Shown here piece after piece: positions 8,383 to 16,676 of a DNA stretch of 64,000 nucleotides. Positions within the stretch are counted from its first letter, which is position 1, and each line of letters opens with the position of its first letter. The notes beneath the pieces were generated by a model. The model was given only the letters and a program-made list of their open reading frames with translations, was not told the DNA's origin and did not search any database. Location: positions 23,934 through 87,933 of the forward strand of contig NZ_JAXMOC010000010.1 in the NCBI RefSeq assembly GCF_034670125.1. The letters are read 5' to 3'. Made by a program: the position numbers and the translations under genes. The stretch comes from Maricaulis sp034670125 (GTDB taxonomy: Bacteria; Pseudomonadota; Alphaproteobacteria; Caulobacterales; Maricaulaceae).

Positions 8383-9678
8383 ATGCGCGTATTGATTGCC
8401 GGGGCGAGCGGATTTATCGGTTCGCACATCGCCGCCCATCTGGATGCAGCGGGGCATCCGGTCCGCGCCGCAGCCCGTGGCGTTGAAGCGGCGCGAAAGC
8501 GGGCTCCTGACCTCGACTGGGTCGTCTGCGACTTTCGCCGCGACACGGCCGATGACTGGCTGCCGCGCCTCACGGACATTGATGCCGTGATCAATTGTGT
8601 GGGCGTGCTCCAGGACGGGCTCGGCGATAGCAGCCGCAAGGCCCATGTCGATGGCGCTGCCGCGCTGTTCAAGGCCTGCGAGCAGGCCGGGGTGAGGCGG
8701 GTCATTCACATCTCGGCGGTCGGCGTCGACGAGGCTGCCGGGTCTGCCTATGCCCGCGACAAACTCGCCGGGGAGGCGGCCCTGAAAGCCTGCGATCTGG
8801 ACTGGCTTGTCCTGCGGCCTTCGCTGGTGGTGGCCCGCAATGTCTATGGCGGCACCGCGCTTGTGCGCAGCCTGTGCGGTGTGCCTTTCGTGACGCCGGT
8901 CGTCGGCGGCGGGCAGGTTTTCCGACCCATTGGGATGGATGACCTCTGCCAGGCGGTCGCCGACTTGATCGAACCGGATGCACCAGCCCGCACCAGTTTC
9001 GACCTCGCCGGGCCGGAACGGGTATCGCTGGCCGATACCGTGCGCGGCTATCGGCGCTGGCTGGGCTTTGGCGACACGCGCATCTGGTCGGTGCCGCGCT
9101 GGCTGGCACGCCCGGCCTTTGCGTTCGGGGACCTGATGGGTTGGATGGGTGTGCGCACCTCGATGCGCACCAATTCGCTCAAGCAGCTGGATTTCGACGT
9201 CGAGGGGGACCCGTCCGAATGGCTGGCTGCCACAGGCGCCAAGCCGCGCGGCTTTACCGATTGGCTCGGCGCCAATCCGGCCGGGCTGCAGGATCGCTGG
9301 CATGCGCGGTTGGGCCTGGCCCGACCGCTGGCGCGCTGGGTGCTGGGTCTTTATTGGCTGCTGACCGGCGTCCTGGCGCTGACGATTGCCAGGGGTCATG
9401 CCTATTCGGTGCTGGCAGAAGGTGGGTTCTCCGACGCCGCCCAGCCGCCGGTGCTGTGGTTCGGCTCCCTGTTCGATATCGCCCTGGGCCTGGGCATGCT
9501 GGCCAAGTGGCGGGTGCGCTGGCTGGCGACGATCATGATCGCGGGCACGTTCGCTTACATCGCCACGCTGAGCATCACCTTGCCCGAATTGTGGGCCGAT
9601 GCGCTGGGTCCGATCCTGAAAGTCTTCCCGATGATGGCGCTGGCGCTGATGATCGCCGCGACCGAGGATGAGCGTTGA
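8383..9678 (+). CDS. NAD(P)-binding SDR protein fused to a DoxX-like membrane domain
   Basis: The 431-residue protein has an atypical SDR/NmrA-type Rossmann domain (GASGFIGSHIAAHL at residues 7-20; SAVGVDEAAGSAYARDK for the catalytic loop) over about 1-300. The C-terminal quarter has four hydrophobic segments (from ARWVLGLYWLLTGVLAL) as in DoxX-like proteins. The fusion is a known family arrangement, and its reaction is uncertain. The gene follows the hydrolase after 79 bases. Its stop overlaps the next ATG (TGATG), so the pair is coupled. Confidence 0.85.
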   Translation: MRVLIAGASGFIGSHIAAHLDAAGHPVRAAARGVEAARKRAPDLDWVVCDFRRDTADDWLPRLTDIDAVINCVGVLQDGLGDSSRKAHVDGAAALFKACEQAGVRRVIHISAVGVDEAAGSAYARDKLAGEAALKACDLDWLVLRPSLVVARNVYGGTALVRSLCGVPFVTPVVGGGQVFRPIGMDDLCQAVADLIEPDAPARTSFDLAGPERVSLADTVRGYRRWLGFGDTRIWSVPRWLARPAFAFGDLMGWMGVRTSMRTNSLKQLDFDVEGDPSEWLAATGAKPRGFTDWLGANPAGLQDRWHARLGLARPLARWVLGLYWLLTGVLALTIARGHAYSVLAEGGFSDAAQPPVLWFGSLFDIALGLGMLAKWRVRWLATIMIAGTFAYIATLSITLPELWADALGPILKVFPMMALALMIAATEDER

Positions 9679-10139
9679 TGGAGCTCTATCCGCTTTTCCG
9701 CCTGGTCCACATCCTCGGCGCGGCCGTCCTGTTCGGCTCCGGTGCGGCGATAGCGTTTTTCATGCTGATGGCCTGGCGCAGCGGCGACCGGGCCGGGTTT
9801 GCGTTGGTCGCGCGTCATGTCGTACTCGCTGACTGGGTGTTCACGGCGAGCGCGGTGGTCCTGCAACCGCTCTCCGGCCTCGCGCTCGCCCATCTCGCGG
9901 GATGGTCGCTGACCGCGCCCTGGCTGGTCGCAAGTGTCGCGCTCTATCTCTTCATCGGCGCCTGCTGGCTGCCGGTCGTGTGGATACAGATGCGGGTCAA
10001 GCGCCGCCTCGCCGAAGCTACCGGTCCCGACATACCCGATGATGTTCATCGCCTGATGCGGATCTGGTTCGTGCTCGGCTGGCCCGCTTTTGCGGCGCTG
10101 CTGGCCATCGTCTGGCTGATGATCACCAAGCTGGGCTGA
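9678..10139 (+). CDS. DUF2269-family integral membrane protein
   Basis: The 153-residue protein is almost entirely transmembrane, with four hydrophobic helices starting at RLVHILGAAVLFGSGAAIAFFML. The WRSGDRAGF and ADWVFTASAVVLQPLSGL segments are typical of DUF2269. The ATG at 9678 overlaps the SDR-DoxX stop. Its role is unknown, but coupling to a DoxX-like protein suggests the two membrane domains work together. Confidence 0.8.
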   Translation: MELYPLFRLVHILGAAVLFGSGAAIAFFMLMAWRSGDRAGFALVARHVVLADWVFTASAVVLQPLSGLALAHLAGWSLTAPWLVASVALYLFIGACWLPVVWIQMRVKRRLAEATGPDIPDDVHRLMRIWFVLGWPAFAALLAIVWLMITKLG

Positions 10140-10149
10140 CCGGTTCGAA

Positions 10150-11232
10150 CTATTCGGCGAGCCTCAGACGCTGGACGAGGTTGGTCGTGTTGCGGCCGCT
10201 GGCGCTCGATGCCCCGCCAATGGCGTAGATTTCATCGCCAAGGCTGACACCGCCCAGACCATGGCGCGGGGTGGGCATGTCCGGGCCCGCCTGCCAATGG
10301 TCCAATTCCGGATCATAGATCCAGACCTGTGGATAGACACCGCCGCCATTGTCGAAATACTCGCCGCCGAAGGCGACAAGCTTGCCGCCCGACACCGCTG
10401 CCGCTAGGCCCCCCTGAGCCTGGGGCAGGGGAGCCCGGCTCTGCCAGGTATCGGCAACGGGATCATAGGCCTCGTGCTGGTCCGAATTGCCGCCACCGAC
10501 CCGGCGGCCGCCGACAATGTGAAACTGCCCGTTCAACACCGCCCCGGCTGCCGAGTTGCGCGGATTGGGGTTGGGGGCGCGGCGGGTCCAGCTGTCGCGG
10601 CTGGCGTCATAGGCGAGATGATCGCCGCGATCGCCATGATCGGGCCAGTTGGCATTGGCCGCGGCATCCGGCTGGCGCCCCGTGGCGACATGGATCAAGC
10701 CGCCCAGAGACACCGCGCAGGTCTCGGCATAGGGCACGGGCATGGGCGCCATCTCGACCCATTCATCACTGCCGAGCTCATAGCGTGTGGTGTTCGGGAT
10801 CATCTCCCAGATGCCGCCATTGCCGGCCCGAAAACCGCCGATTGCGTAAACAAAGCCGTCATGGCCGACGAGATTGGGATGGTGGCGCGGTTCGGGCAGG
10901 GGGGCTCGGCTTTCCCAATCGAAATCACAGGCAATTCGGATCGCTTCCGTATCGCCAATAGCAACTTCGGTCTGGCGGCGCATCACGAAAAGCTGGTCGC
11001 TGATCGCGTCGACATCGGGTCCGTCTCGGGCCTCCAGTCCTCCAGCGACAAAGATGCGTCCATCGAGAACGGTCGGATAGATTTCCTGGATGCGGGCGGG
11101 CAACCCGGGCCGGGGCCACCAACCGGCGTCCAGGCTGGCGCGGGCAATGCGACAGCGCGCACCAAAGGCAGGTCCGCTCGCGGCGGTCGCCAATAGGGCG
11201 CCGACAACGAAACGTCGATCAATTTGCGTCAT
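10150..11232 (-). CDS. Exported Kelch-repeat protein
   Basis: The 360-residue protein starts with RRFVVGALLATAASG, which resembles a twin-arginine signal. It then has about five Kelch repeats, with motifs such as FVAGGLEA, YAIGGFRAG, HIVGGRRVGG, VAFGGEYFD and YAIGGASSA, forming a periplasmic beta-propeller. The family is diverse (mutarotases, sialate epimerases, binding proteins), so no reaction is assigned. Its start is 12 bases after the stop of the phosphodiesterase-like gene on the same strand, so the two form an operon. Its end faces the DUF2269 gene 10 bases away. Confidence 0.82.
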   Translation of the reverse strand: MTQIDRRFVVGALLATAASGPAFGARCRIARASLDAGWWPRPGLPARIQEIYPTVLDGRIFVAGGLEARDGPDVDAISDQLFVMRRQTEVAIGDTEAIRIACDFDWESRAPLPEPRHHPNLVGHDGFVYAIGGFRAGNGGIWEMIPNTTRYELGSDEWVEMAPMPVPYAETCAVSLGGLIHVATGRQPDAAANANWPDHGDRGDHLAYDASRDSWTRRAPNPNPRNSAAGAVLNGQFHIVGGRRVGGGNSDQHEAYDPVADTWQSRAPLPQAQGGLAAAVSGGKLVAFGGEYFDNGGGVYPQVWIYDPELDHWQAGPDMPTPRHGLGGVSLGDEIYAIGGASSASGRNTTNLVQRLRLAE

Positions 11233-11244
11233 TGCGATCCTGCC

Positions 11245-12531
11245 TTACTCCGCCGGGCAGCGTCCGCCCGTGATCCGCTCCACCTCTGCCGCGCTACCAT
11301 CGGTCGCCGCCGGCTCGAGGTCGAGAGCGCAGGCGATCAGGCCGTAGACATTGACGTTCTCGAAAGCGGCCGGTTGGCCGCCTTGCGGGAAGATCGGGCC
11401 GACGCCGATGAAGGTCGCACCCATGGTTTCGTCGAAATTGTCATAGCCGTGCGTGGCCCGCAGACTGGTGAAATAGGGGTTTTCGGGATCGGTCTCGGTG
11501 GTGATGATCAGCCAGCCGGGATCGGCCAGGACGAAGAGATCCGGGCCGCGATCGGGGTGATCGAAACGCCAGTGCTCCGGCATGTCCTGGCGCCGATAGG
11601 CGGTCAGGTGCGGATGGGCGCCCTGAAGCTCGGCATGGATGCGCTCGACCGTGGCCTCGTCGCCATAACCCATGATGAAGGATTCCGGACCGGGGCTGTA
11701 GCGGCTGGCGAACTCGTCAATATGCAGCCCGTCCAGATCGGCGAGCGTGTCGATGGTGATGGTCCGCTCGGTCGAGACATCAACCATGCCATGGTCTGAG
11801 ACGATCAGCAGGGTGACGCGGTCCATCACGCCCCGCGCCTCCAGCCCGGCAACCAGGTCGCCGACGAGCGCGTCGACCCGGGCAATGGCCGCGGCTTCCT
11901 GCGCGGTGTCGACGCCATGGGTGTGCAGCACCGTGTCGACATGGTCCATGTAGACGGCGGCGAAGCGCGGCTGCTCGGCCAGCGGGGCGTCAAACCAGGC
12001 CAGCACTTCATCGATGCGTTCTTCATAGGGTTTGTTGTGCTCATACGGATGCCAGACCGTTGGCCGTGTCCCCTGGATTTCCACTTCCGAGCCGAGCCAG
12101 AACATGATGTGCGAGCGCAGGCCCTGTTGCTCGGCGGTGATCCAGATCGGCTCGCCGCCCCACCAACGTGGATCCTGCGGGCTGCCGCCGGAGGCCGAGA
12201 AGGTTTCATCGAGGCGCCGGTCATAGGGCGAGTTGGAGACCATCCCGTGATGCTCCGGGTAAAGACCGGTCGCCAGGGTGTAGAAATTGACGAAGGTCTT
12301 GGTCGGCATGACCGAGTGCATGCGTTCCGGACGGGTGCCGCGCGCGGCGAGGGCGCGCAGGGTCGGCGCGTCGTACCGGTCGATGGCGTCAAAGCGCAAT
12401 CCGTCGAGGCCGATCATGATGACCACGGGCGGACCGTCAGCCGCAACCGGTTCGGCGGACGGTGCACGCAAATGGCTGCAAGCGGCCACAAGGCCCGACA
12501 GCATGGCGATGGCGAAAATACGTAACGTCAT
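11245..12531 (-). CDS. Nucleotide pyrophosphatase/phosphodiesterase-like lipoprotein (alkaline phosphatase superfamily)
   Basis: The 428-residue protein has a lipoprotein signal ending in LVAAC (lipid Cys at about 18). The NPP-type metal site follows: IGLDGLRFDAI carries the first Asp, and PTKTFVNFYTLATGLYPEHHG carries the nucleophile Thr. Later metal ligands are in YMDHVDTVLHTHG, LIVSDHGMVDV and THGYDN. Bacterial NPPs hydrolyse nucleotide phosphodiesters outside the cytoplasm. It is the first gene of a two-gene unit with the Kelch protein. Confidence 0.88.
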   Translation of the reverse strand: MTLRIFAIAMLSGLVAACSHLRAPSAEPVAADGPPVVIMIGLDGLRFDAIDRYDAPTLRALAARGTRPERMHSVMPTKTFVNFYTLATGLYPEHHGMVSNSPYDRRLDETFSASGGSPQDPRWWGGEPIWITAEQQGLRSHIMFWLGSEVEIQGTRPTVWHPYEHNKPYEERIDEVLAWFDAPLAEQPRFAAVYMDHVDTVLHTHGVDTAQEAAAIARVDALVGDLVAGLEARGVMDRVTLLIVSDHGMVDVSTERTITIDTLADLDGLHIDEFASRYSPGPESFIMGYGDEATVERIHAELQGAHPHLTAYRRQDMPEHWRFDHPDRGPDLFVLADPGWLIITTETDPENPYFTSLRATHGYDNFDETMGATFIGVGPIFPQGGQPAAFENVNVYGLIACALDLEPAATDGSAAEVERITGGRCPAE

Positions 12532-12714
12532 GAAAGCCCCCGATCGGCGGTGTGGGTCTGCGCTCGTGGCCTAGTGAGGCAGGCCCGCCGGGACAAGGCA
12601 AGGATTTGTGACGGCGGATACGCGAGCGAAGGCATCGATAGCGTCGCGGGATGAAGCCACCATCACCGCAAAATGCCCACAGCCACCCTCATCCCACGGT
12701 CACGACCTGTCGTG

Positions 12715-12766
12715 ATCCGGGGGACCTCGACTATCCCGCCAACCGGTTGGCTGAGGTCCCCCGGAT
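12715..12766. repeat. Long palindrome in intergenic repeat
   Basis: ATCCGGGGGACCTC (12715-12728) and GAGGTCCCCCGGAT (12753-12766) are perfect 14-bp inverted arms around a 24-base loop. The right arm runs directly into repeat A1, so the palindrome is probably the full form of that dispersed element. Confidence 0.75.
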
Positions 12767-12796
12767 GCCCGCTGCGCGGTCACCGGGGGATGACGG
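12754..12796 (+). repeat. Dispersed intergenic repeat A, copy 1
   Basis: The segment starts AGGTCCCCCGGATG, continues with CGCTGCGCG and ends with GGGATGACGG. A second copy with scattered differences lies at 29520-29560 in another intergenic gap. Its position and palindromic character suggest a REP-like element. Confidence 0.7.
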
Positions 12797-12989
12797 TATA
12801 TTGACAGATCGGCCTTTTCGCACCCCACATGACCAAAATTTCACCAATGAAATCAATGTCCGGACGTTAAAATGCGTGCGTCTGGACGGCAAATCGGTTC
12901 TTCTTGGCAGGCAGTGTGTGGCCCGATCAGGTCGCACTCGGATGCCAGTGTGAAACAAGGGTCGGCCCGTCTTGCGGGTCGGAAATGAC

Positions 12990-13595
12990 ATGAAACGGCG
13001 TGAAAAACAGAGCGAGTCCCTGGAAATCCGGATTGGTCACCGCACCAAGCAGGACTTCATGGAAGCGTGTCAGTCGCACGGCGTAACTGCCAGCGAAGTG
13101 CTTCGCGCCTATGTCGAAACCTACCCCGCTTCGCGCCATCGCCGCCGGGTGCTCCCCCCAATCAATGTGAAGGAGTACACCATGCCTGCAAGTTTTCTCG
13201 CTCTCGTAACCGCTGTTGCTGTCGTTTCGGGTTTGCAGACCACCACGCCAGTCGAGGCTGACGACCACGACCCCGCAGCCAGCTTCGCCTCGGTCGACCG
13301 CGATGGCAGCAATGATTTCGACCTCGCCGAGCTGTTCGTCGAGGCGGGCCTGACCGCCGACGGGCAGCTTGGTCCGGAGCTGCGGGCCGAGGTGACCGGA
13401 TCGGTCCAGACGGCGCTGGCCGAGCTGGGCATGGAGGCCCAGCAGGGCGTCGCCTCGCCGGACTATCTCGAACGCGTCATCGCCAATGCCGAAGAGTCCG
13501 CCTCGCTCAGCGTGACGGCCGTCTTCAACATGATCGACGCCAACGGGGATGGCCGCGTCACGCGTGATGAGTTCGTGAACTACCGCGTCGAGTGA
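12990..13595 (+). CDS. Ribbon-helix-helix / transmembrane / EF-hand protein
   Basis: From the ATG at 12990 the protein has 201 residues. Residues 11-46 (LEIRIGHRTKQDFMEACQSH then TASEVLRAYVE) look like a ribbon-helix-helix DNA-binding unit. Residues 64-82 form a hydrophobic segment. Two EF-hand loops lie outside the membrane, at 103-114 (DRDGSNDFDLAE) and 183-194 (DANGDGRVTRDE), with good calcium-ligand spacing. An in-frame ATG at 13182 has a near-ideal ribosome site (AAGGAG, 6 bases before). That start alone would give a 137-residue secreted EF-hand protein. The 12990 start has only a weak site (GGAAATGAC). Both products may be made. Confidence 0.7.
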   Translation: MKRREKQSESLEIRIGHRTKQDFMEACQSHGVTASEVLRAYVETYPASRHRRRVLPPINVKEYTMPASFLALVTAVAVVSGLQTTTPVEADDHDPAASFASVDRDGSNDFDLAELFVEAGLTADGQLGPELRAEVTGSVQTALAELGMEAQQGVASPDYLERVIANAEESASLSVTAVFNMIDANGDGRVTRDEFVNYRVE

Positions 13596-13643
13596 TCGTC
13601 GTCTGATGGACCCGGCCGCTGCCGGGCGGCCGGGTCCTGACAC

Positions 13644-15101
13644 TCACCCGATCTGCAAGCCGGCAATGTGCAACACCTCTCCGGCTGCGGTATCGATCAC
13701 GATCGGCACGCCGCCGCCCATCGCCTGGGCCCAGACGGTGAAGCGGACCTGGCTGGGCGTTTCCTCGTAGCCGGTCACCGGTTGGCCGCCCAGATCGGCC
13801 GCGATCTGCTCAAACATGGCGAGATGCTGGTCCATGGGCGCAAAGGCGAGCATGTCAGCCGTGAACCGTGCCTCGATAAAGGCCCGGCGCCGGTCAGCAT
13901 CGCCGGCCAGTGCGGCCATGAACCCGGCGACCAGTTGACCGGCCTCGGTCTCCGGCAGCGTCACAGCCTGTCGCGACGCAGCGGGTGCCGGATCGATGCG
14001 CCAGGGCTGGTCGAACCAGGCCGCGGTCAACACGTCGACCACCCGGTCGGCATTGAGGCGGCGCTGGTCGGTGGCAACAAACAAGATCAGGCCATGATCG
14101 GCGAGCTCGCGCCAATGCGCGTTGAAGTGCGGATTGCCGCCATTGTGCCAGTAGATCCGGCCCAGCGCGGGATCATCCTCAACCACCAGGCCATAGCCAT
14201 AGTGCGAGGCACCGCCGCCTTCATCCTGGAAGGGCGTCTGGCCGAGATCGCGCGCCGCCGGCGAGATCAGCTCACCGGCTGACCAGGCCTGACGCCAGGC
14301 CAGCATGTCCGGCGCGGTCGAGACCAGCCCGCCATTGCCGATCAGGTTCCAGTTCGGCGGATGCCCGCCCCAGGAGGCGTCGGCGACGTCGCGCCCGTCC
14401 TCAAGATGCACCGACCGATCGCCATCGAAGGCGGTCTGGTAACCGGTGTGATGGATCCCCGCCATGGCCAGGCGTTCGCGCAGCAATGACTCGTAATCCT
14501 GCCCTGTGGCGCGCTCCATGATCGCCGTCGCCAGCGAATAGCCGACATTGGAGTAGGCATAGCCCGTACCCGGCTCGAACATCAGCGGGGCGGCAAAGGC
14601 ATTGGCCAGGAAGGTGTCGAAATCCTCGTCAGCCAGATCATCGCCGACCCCGCCGGGGAAACCGGCCGCATGGGTCAGCATCTGGTGCAGGGTGATGTCG
14701 GCCTTGTCGGCGGGCACATCGTCGAACACATCGGCCAGGCGCAGCTCGGCCGACAGCGTGCCGTCGCTGATCAGCTGGGCGGCCAGCATGCCGGTATAGC
14801 TCTTGGTGATCGAGCCGATATCGACCTGGGTGTCCGGGCCATAGGGGCGACCGGTCTGCGCATCGGCCATGCCGGCGCCGCGCAGGAAGACGGTCTCGCC
14901 ATCCCGCGAGAGGCCGATAACGCCGGTAAAGCCGGCGGCCTCAAGCGCGTCGAAAGCGTCGGACAGGCGGGCGCTGGCGGCGGCGTGATCTGAACCGGTG
15001 TCGGCGGTCTGTGCAGCGGCTACCGTGCCGACAGCCAGCGCCAGGCCCAACGCACTGGCAATGCGGACCGCGCCGCATCTGAGGAATGACAAAGCTTTCA
15101 T
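13644..15101 (-). CDS. Exported serine hydrolase, beta-lactamase/DD-peptidase fold
   Basis: The 485-residue protein has a signal peptide (cleavage near VAAAQ) and the motifs of the family: SITK as the SxxK nucleophile motif in VDIGSITKSYTG, YSNVG for YxN, and HNGG for the third motif. A C-terminal domain of about 120 residues (from EAGQLVAGFMAALAG) is added. The substrate is unknown: peptides, esters or beta-lactams are all possible. It diverges from the membrane-anchored regulator at 15191 across an 89-base gap, so that protein is the likely regulator. Confidence 0.87.
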   Translation of the reverse strand: MKALSFLRCGAVRIASALGLALAVGTVAAAQTADTGSDHAAASARLSDAFDALEAAGFTGVIGLSRDGETVFLRGAGMADAQTGRPYGPDTQVDIGSITKSYTGMLAAQLISDGTLSAELRLADVFDDVPADKADITLHQMLTHAAGFPGGVGDDLADEDFDTFLANAFAAPLMFEPGTGYAYSNVGYSLATAIMERATGQDYESLLRERLAMAGIHHTGYQTAFDGDRSVHLEDGRDVADASWGGHPPNWNLIGNGGLVSTAPDMLAWRQAWSAGELISPAARDLGQTPFQDEGGGASHYGYGLVVEDDPALGRIYWHNGGNPHFNAHWRELADHGLILFVATDQRRLNADRVVDVLTAAWFDQPWRIDPAPAASRQAVTLPETEAGQLVAGFMAALAGDADRRRAFIEARFTADMLAFAPMDQHLAMFEQIAADLGGQPVTGYEETPSQVRFTVWAQAMGGGVPIVIDTAAGEVLHIAGLQIG

Positions 15102-15190
15102 GGTTTTGGCTCTCCTTGCTCATGTTAGCCTTGTCTGGCTAGGGTGCCGGTCGGTCGGTGTCCTGACCAAAACCTGTTGGATAGGCTGAC

Positions 15191-15742
15191 ATGACCCATT
15201 CTTCGCATTCCGCTGATCTTGCTGCCACCCGTTTCCGGCTGGGCGATGCCCATTGTGACCTGCTGGCCCTGGAGCTGGTGCGCGCGGGCGAGACCCATCG
15301 CCTCGAACCGCGCCTGGCCGGTGTGCTGCACCTGCTCGCGAGGCGCGGCATCAGCCCGGTCACCCGCGATGAATTCCTGGAGATGGTGTGGGAGGAGGAT
15401 GGCAGTGATGAAGCGCTCAACCAGGCCATTTCCCGCCTGCGGCGCCTGTTGGGCGATGCCAGCCTGATCCGCACCCTGCCGCGAGTGGGCTACAGTTTGA
15501 GCGACCCGGTCGAGGCTGCGGGGGCCTTGCCCGCACCGTCATTTTTGACACGCGGCCAGGACCAGTTTCAGGCCGTCCTGCGGTTCGTGAAGCGCCCCTT
15601 CATCGGCGGCTTCCTCGCCGGTGCCCTCGCAACCGCCTTGGTCGCCAGCGCGTTCTGGCCGCGGACCATCGAACGCGAATTCGAGATCCTGACGACAGGC
15701 CCGATCGAGGCGGCCTGGACGGTCCCGGACGGGACGGAGTAG
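15191..15742 (+). CDS. Membrane-anchored winged-helix regulator (CadC/ToxR-like)
   Basis: The 183-residue protein has an OmpR-type winged-helix domain at about residues 14-105. LEPRLAGVLHLLARRG, DEFLEMVWEEDGSDEALNQA and the SRLRRLLGD and LIRTLPRVGYSL segments are typical. One transmembrane helix follows at about 136-155 (FIGGFLAGALATALVASAFW), and only about 27 residues lie outside. ToxR/CadC proteins bind DNA while anchored in the inner membrane, but usually have a large periplasmic sensor, which is missing here. It shares a promoter region with the serine hydrolase at 13644-15101. Confidence 0.85.
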   Translation: MTHSSHSADLAATRFRLGDAHCDLLALELVRAGETHRLEPRLAGVLHLLARRGISPVTRDEFLEMVWEEDGSDEALNQAISRLRRLLGDASLIRTLPRVGYSLSDPVEAAGALPAPSFLTRGQDQFQAVLRFVKRPFIGGFLAGALATALVASAFWPRTIEREFEILTTGPIEAAWTVPDGTE

Positions 15743-15750
15743 GGGACACT

Positions 15751-15855
15751 TTCCCTCTCCCCCGGGAGAGGGCCAGGGTGAGGGGTGTATCCCGGTGGGG
15801 GCAGGAGAATTCCCCCTCATCCGGCCTCCGGCCACCTTTTCCCAAGGGAGAAGGA
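15751..15855 (+). repeat. Dispersed intergenic repeat B, copy 1
   Basis: This element of about 105 bases begins with the small palindrome CTCTCCCCCGGGAGAG, continues with CAGGGTGAGGGG and CCCCCTCATCCG, and ends with CCCAAGGGAGAAGG. Copy 2 lies at 29720-29822 in the same orientation. Elements of this style are frequent between genes in GC-rich proteobacteria. The gap 15743-16154 holds this and the hairpin at 15931-16011, and no gene. Confidence 0.8.
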
Positions 15856-15930
15856 AGGGCGGTGGAACCGCTTCCACTCCATTCCCGCGCCCGGCCGCAC
15901 ACCCAGCCATAAACCGCTTCCCGGGAGTTC

Positions 15931-16011
15931 GCCGTATCGGGTTCTTCAGGTCAAGGGCGGCGCAGCCGCCGCTCCGCGGTTTCACCCTTGAGCTGAAGAA
16001 CCCGATACGGC
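15931..16011. repeat. Long intergenic inverted repeat (27-bp arms)
   Basis: The left arm 15931-15957 (starting GCCGTATCGGGTTCTTCAG) pairs with the right arm 15985-16011 (ending CTGAAGAACCCGATACGGC) with one mismatch. The 27-base loop begins with a smaller hairpin, GGCGGC-GCA-GCCGCC, that overlaps the arm edge. No open frame or T-run goes with it. It could be a REP/MITE-type element. Confidence 0.8.
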
Positions 16012-16154
16012 CTGCTGGCTGACAAGCGATCTATGGACGGCTTTGCGCGACGGCGCCGGGGTGGACGGCCGCGGGGCGATCACGTTTTTTGGCGCGCGCG
16101 GGAAGGAAGAGGACAAAGATCGCTTGATCCCGGGAGTGGACGATCTGCTTGGCG

Positions 16155-16676
16155 TCAGTCCTGACAGCTGAAGACGCAGTCCGTACGCGACTCGTCGCAT
16201 TCCAGCTCAACATATGGGCCGAGGCTGGTTCGCCACTGGCCCGGCGCGGCGTCCTGACATTGTCGATCCAGCACCAGATTCACCGACGCGACACCATCAC
16301 TGTATACGCAGATAATATCGCCGCCGAGCGGGTGGGACGGGCCGTAGAGGACGCGCAGGAAGACCTCCGTCTCCAGCGGGCGAGACTGGTTTATGACGAC
16401 GCTATAAAGCCCGGCGTCGGTCTCCACGCCCGCCGTTTCGCCAGCCTCTGTGCCAGGTATGGATGGGTGCAACCGGGTCCGACGATCGAGCGGGCGGCCG
16501 GCGGCAACATAGCGCCTGTCTCCCGAGGTGGCCGACATAGCTGACCCGAACTCGAGCTGATAGCCGGTCGGATGCAGATCGAACGCGCTGGGCGCCGGGC
16601 AGATCAGCGGCTCGCCTCCGTTCTGCGCTGCGAGCAGCAGGCCCGTGCCTGCGAGGAGTCCGAATAATCCCGACAT
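16155..16676 (-). CDS. Exported hypothetical protein
   Basis: I do not recognise this 173-residue protein. The start at 16676 is supported by an excellent ribosome site (GGGAGGGAG directly before). It gives the signal peptide MSGLFGLLAGTGLLLAAQ. The mature part contains five or six cysteines (EPLICPAP, DIICVYSDG, DRQCQD, VELECDESRTDCVFSCQD), which suggests disulphide bonds and a periplasmic location. It lies alone between repeats and the gyrA leader. Confidence 0.7.
   Translation of the reverse strand: MSGLFGLLAGTGLLLAAQNGGEPLICPAPSAFDLHPTGYQLEFGSAMSATSGDRRYVAAGRPLDRRTRLHPSIPGTEAGETAGVETDAGLYSVVINQSRPLETEVFLRVLYGPSHPLGGDIICVYSDGVASVNLVLDRQCQDAAPGQWRTSLGPYVELECDESRTDCVFSCQD

Larger units (their letters stand above)
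12532..12989. other. Intergenic region with palindromic repeat, no clear gene
   Basis: This 458-base gap separates the NPP gene (minus) from the RHH/EF-hand gene (plus). It contains the long palindrome at 12715-12766 and repeat A1. A 100-residue open frame at 12651-12953 runs through the repeat and looks spurious. No promoter could be assigned with confidence. Confidence 0.6.

Noticed and set aside
12651..12953. 100-residue plus-strand frame in the intergenic gap
   Set aside because: It consists largely of repeat A and the palindrome, has no ribosome site and resembles spurious translations of such repeats.
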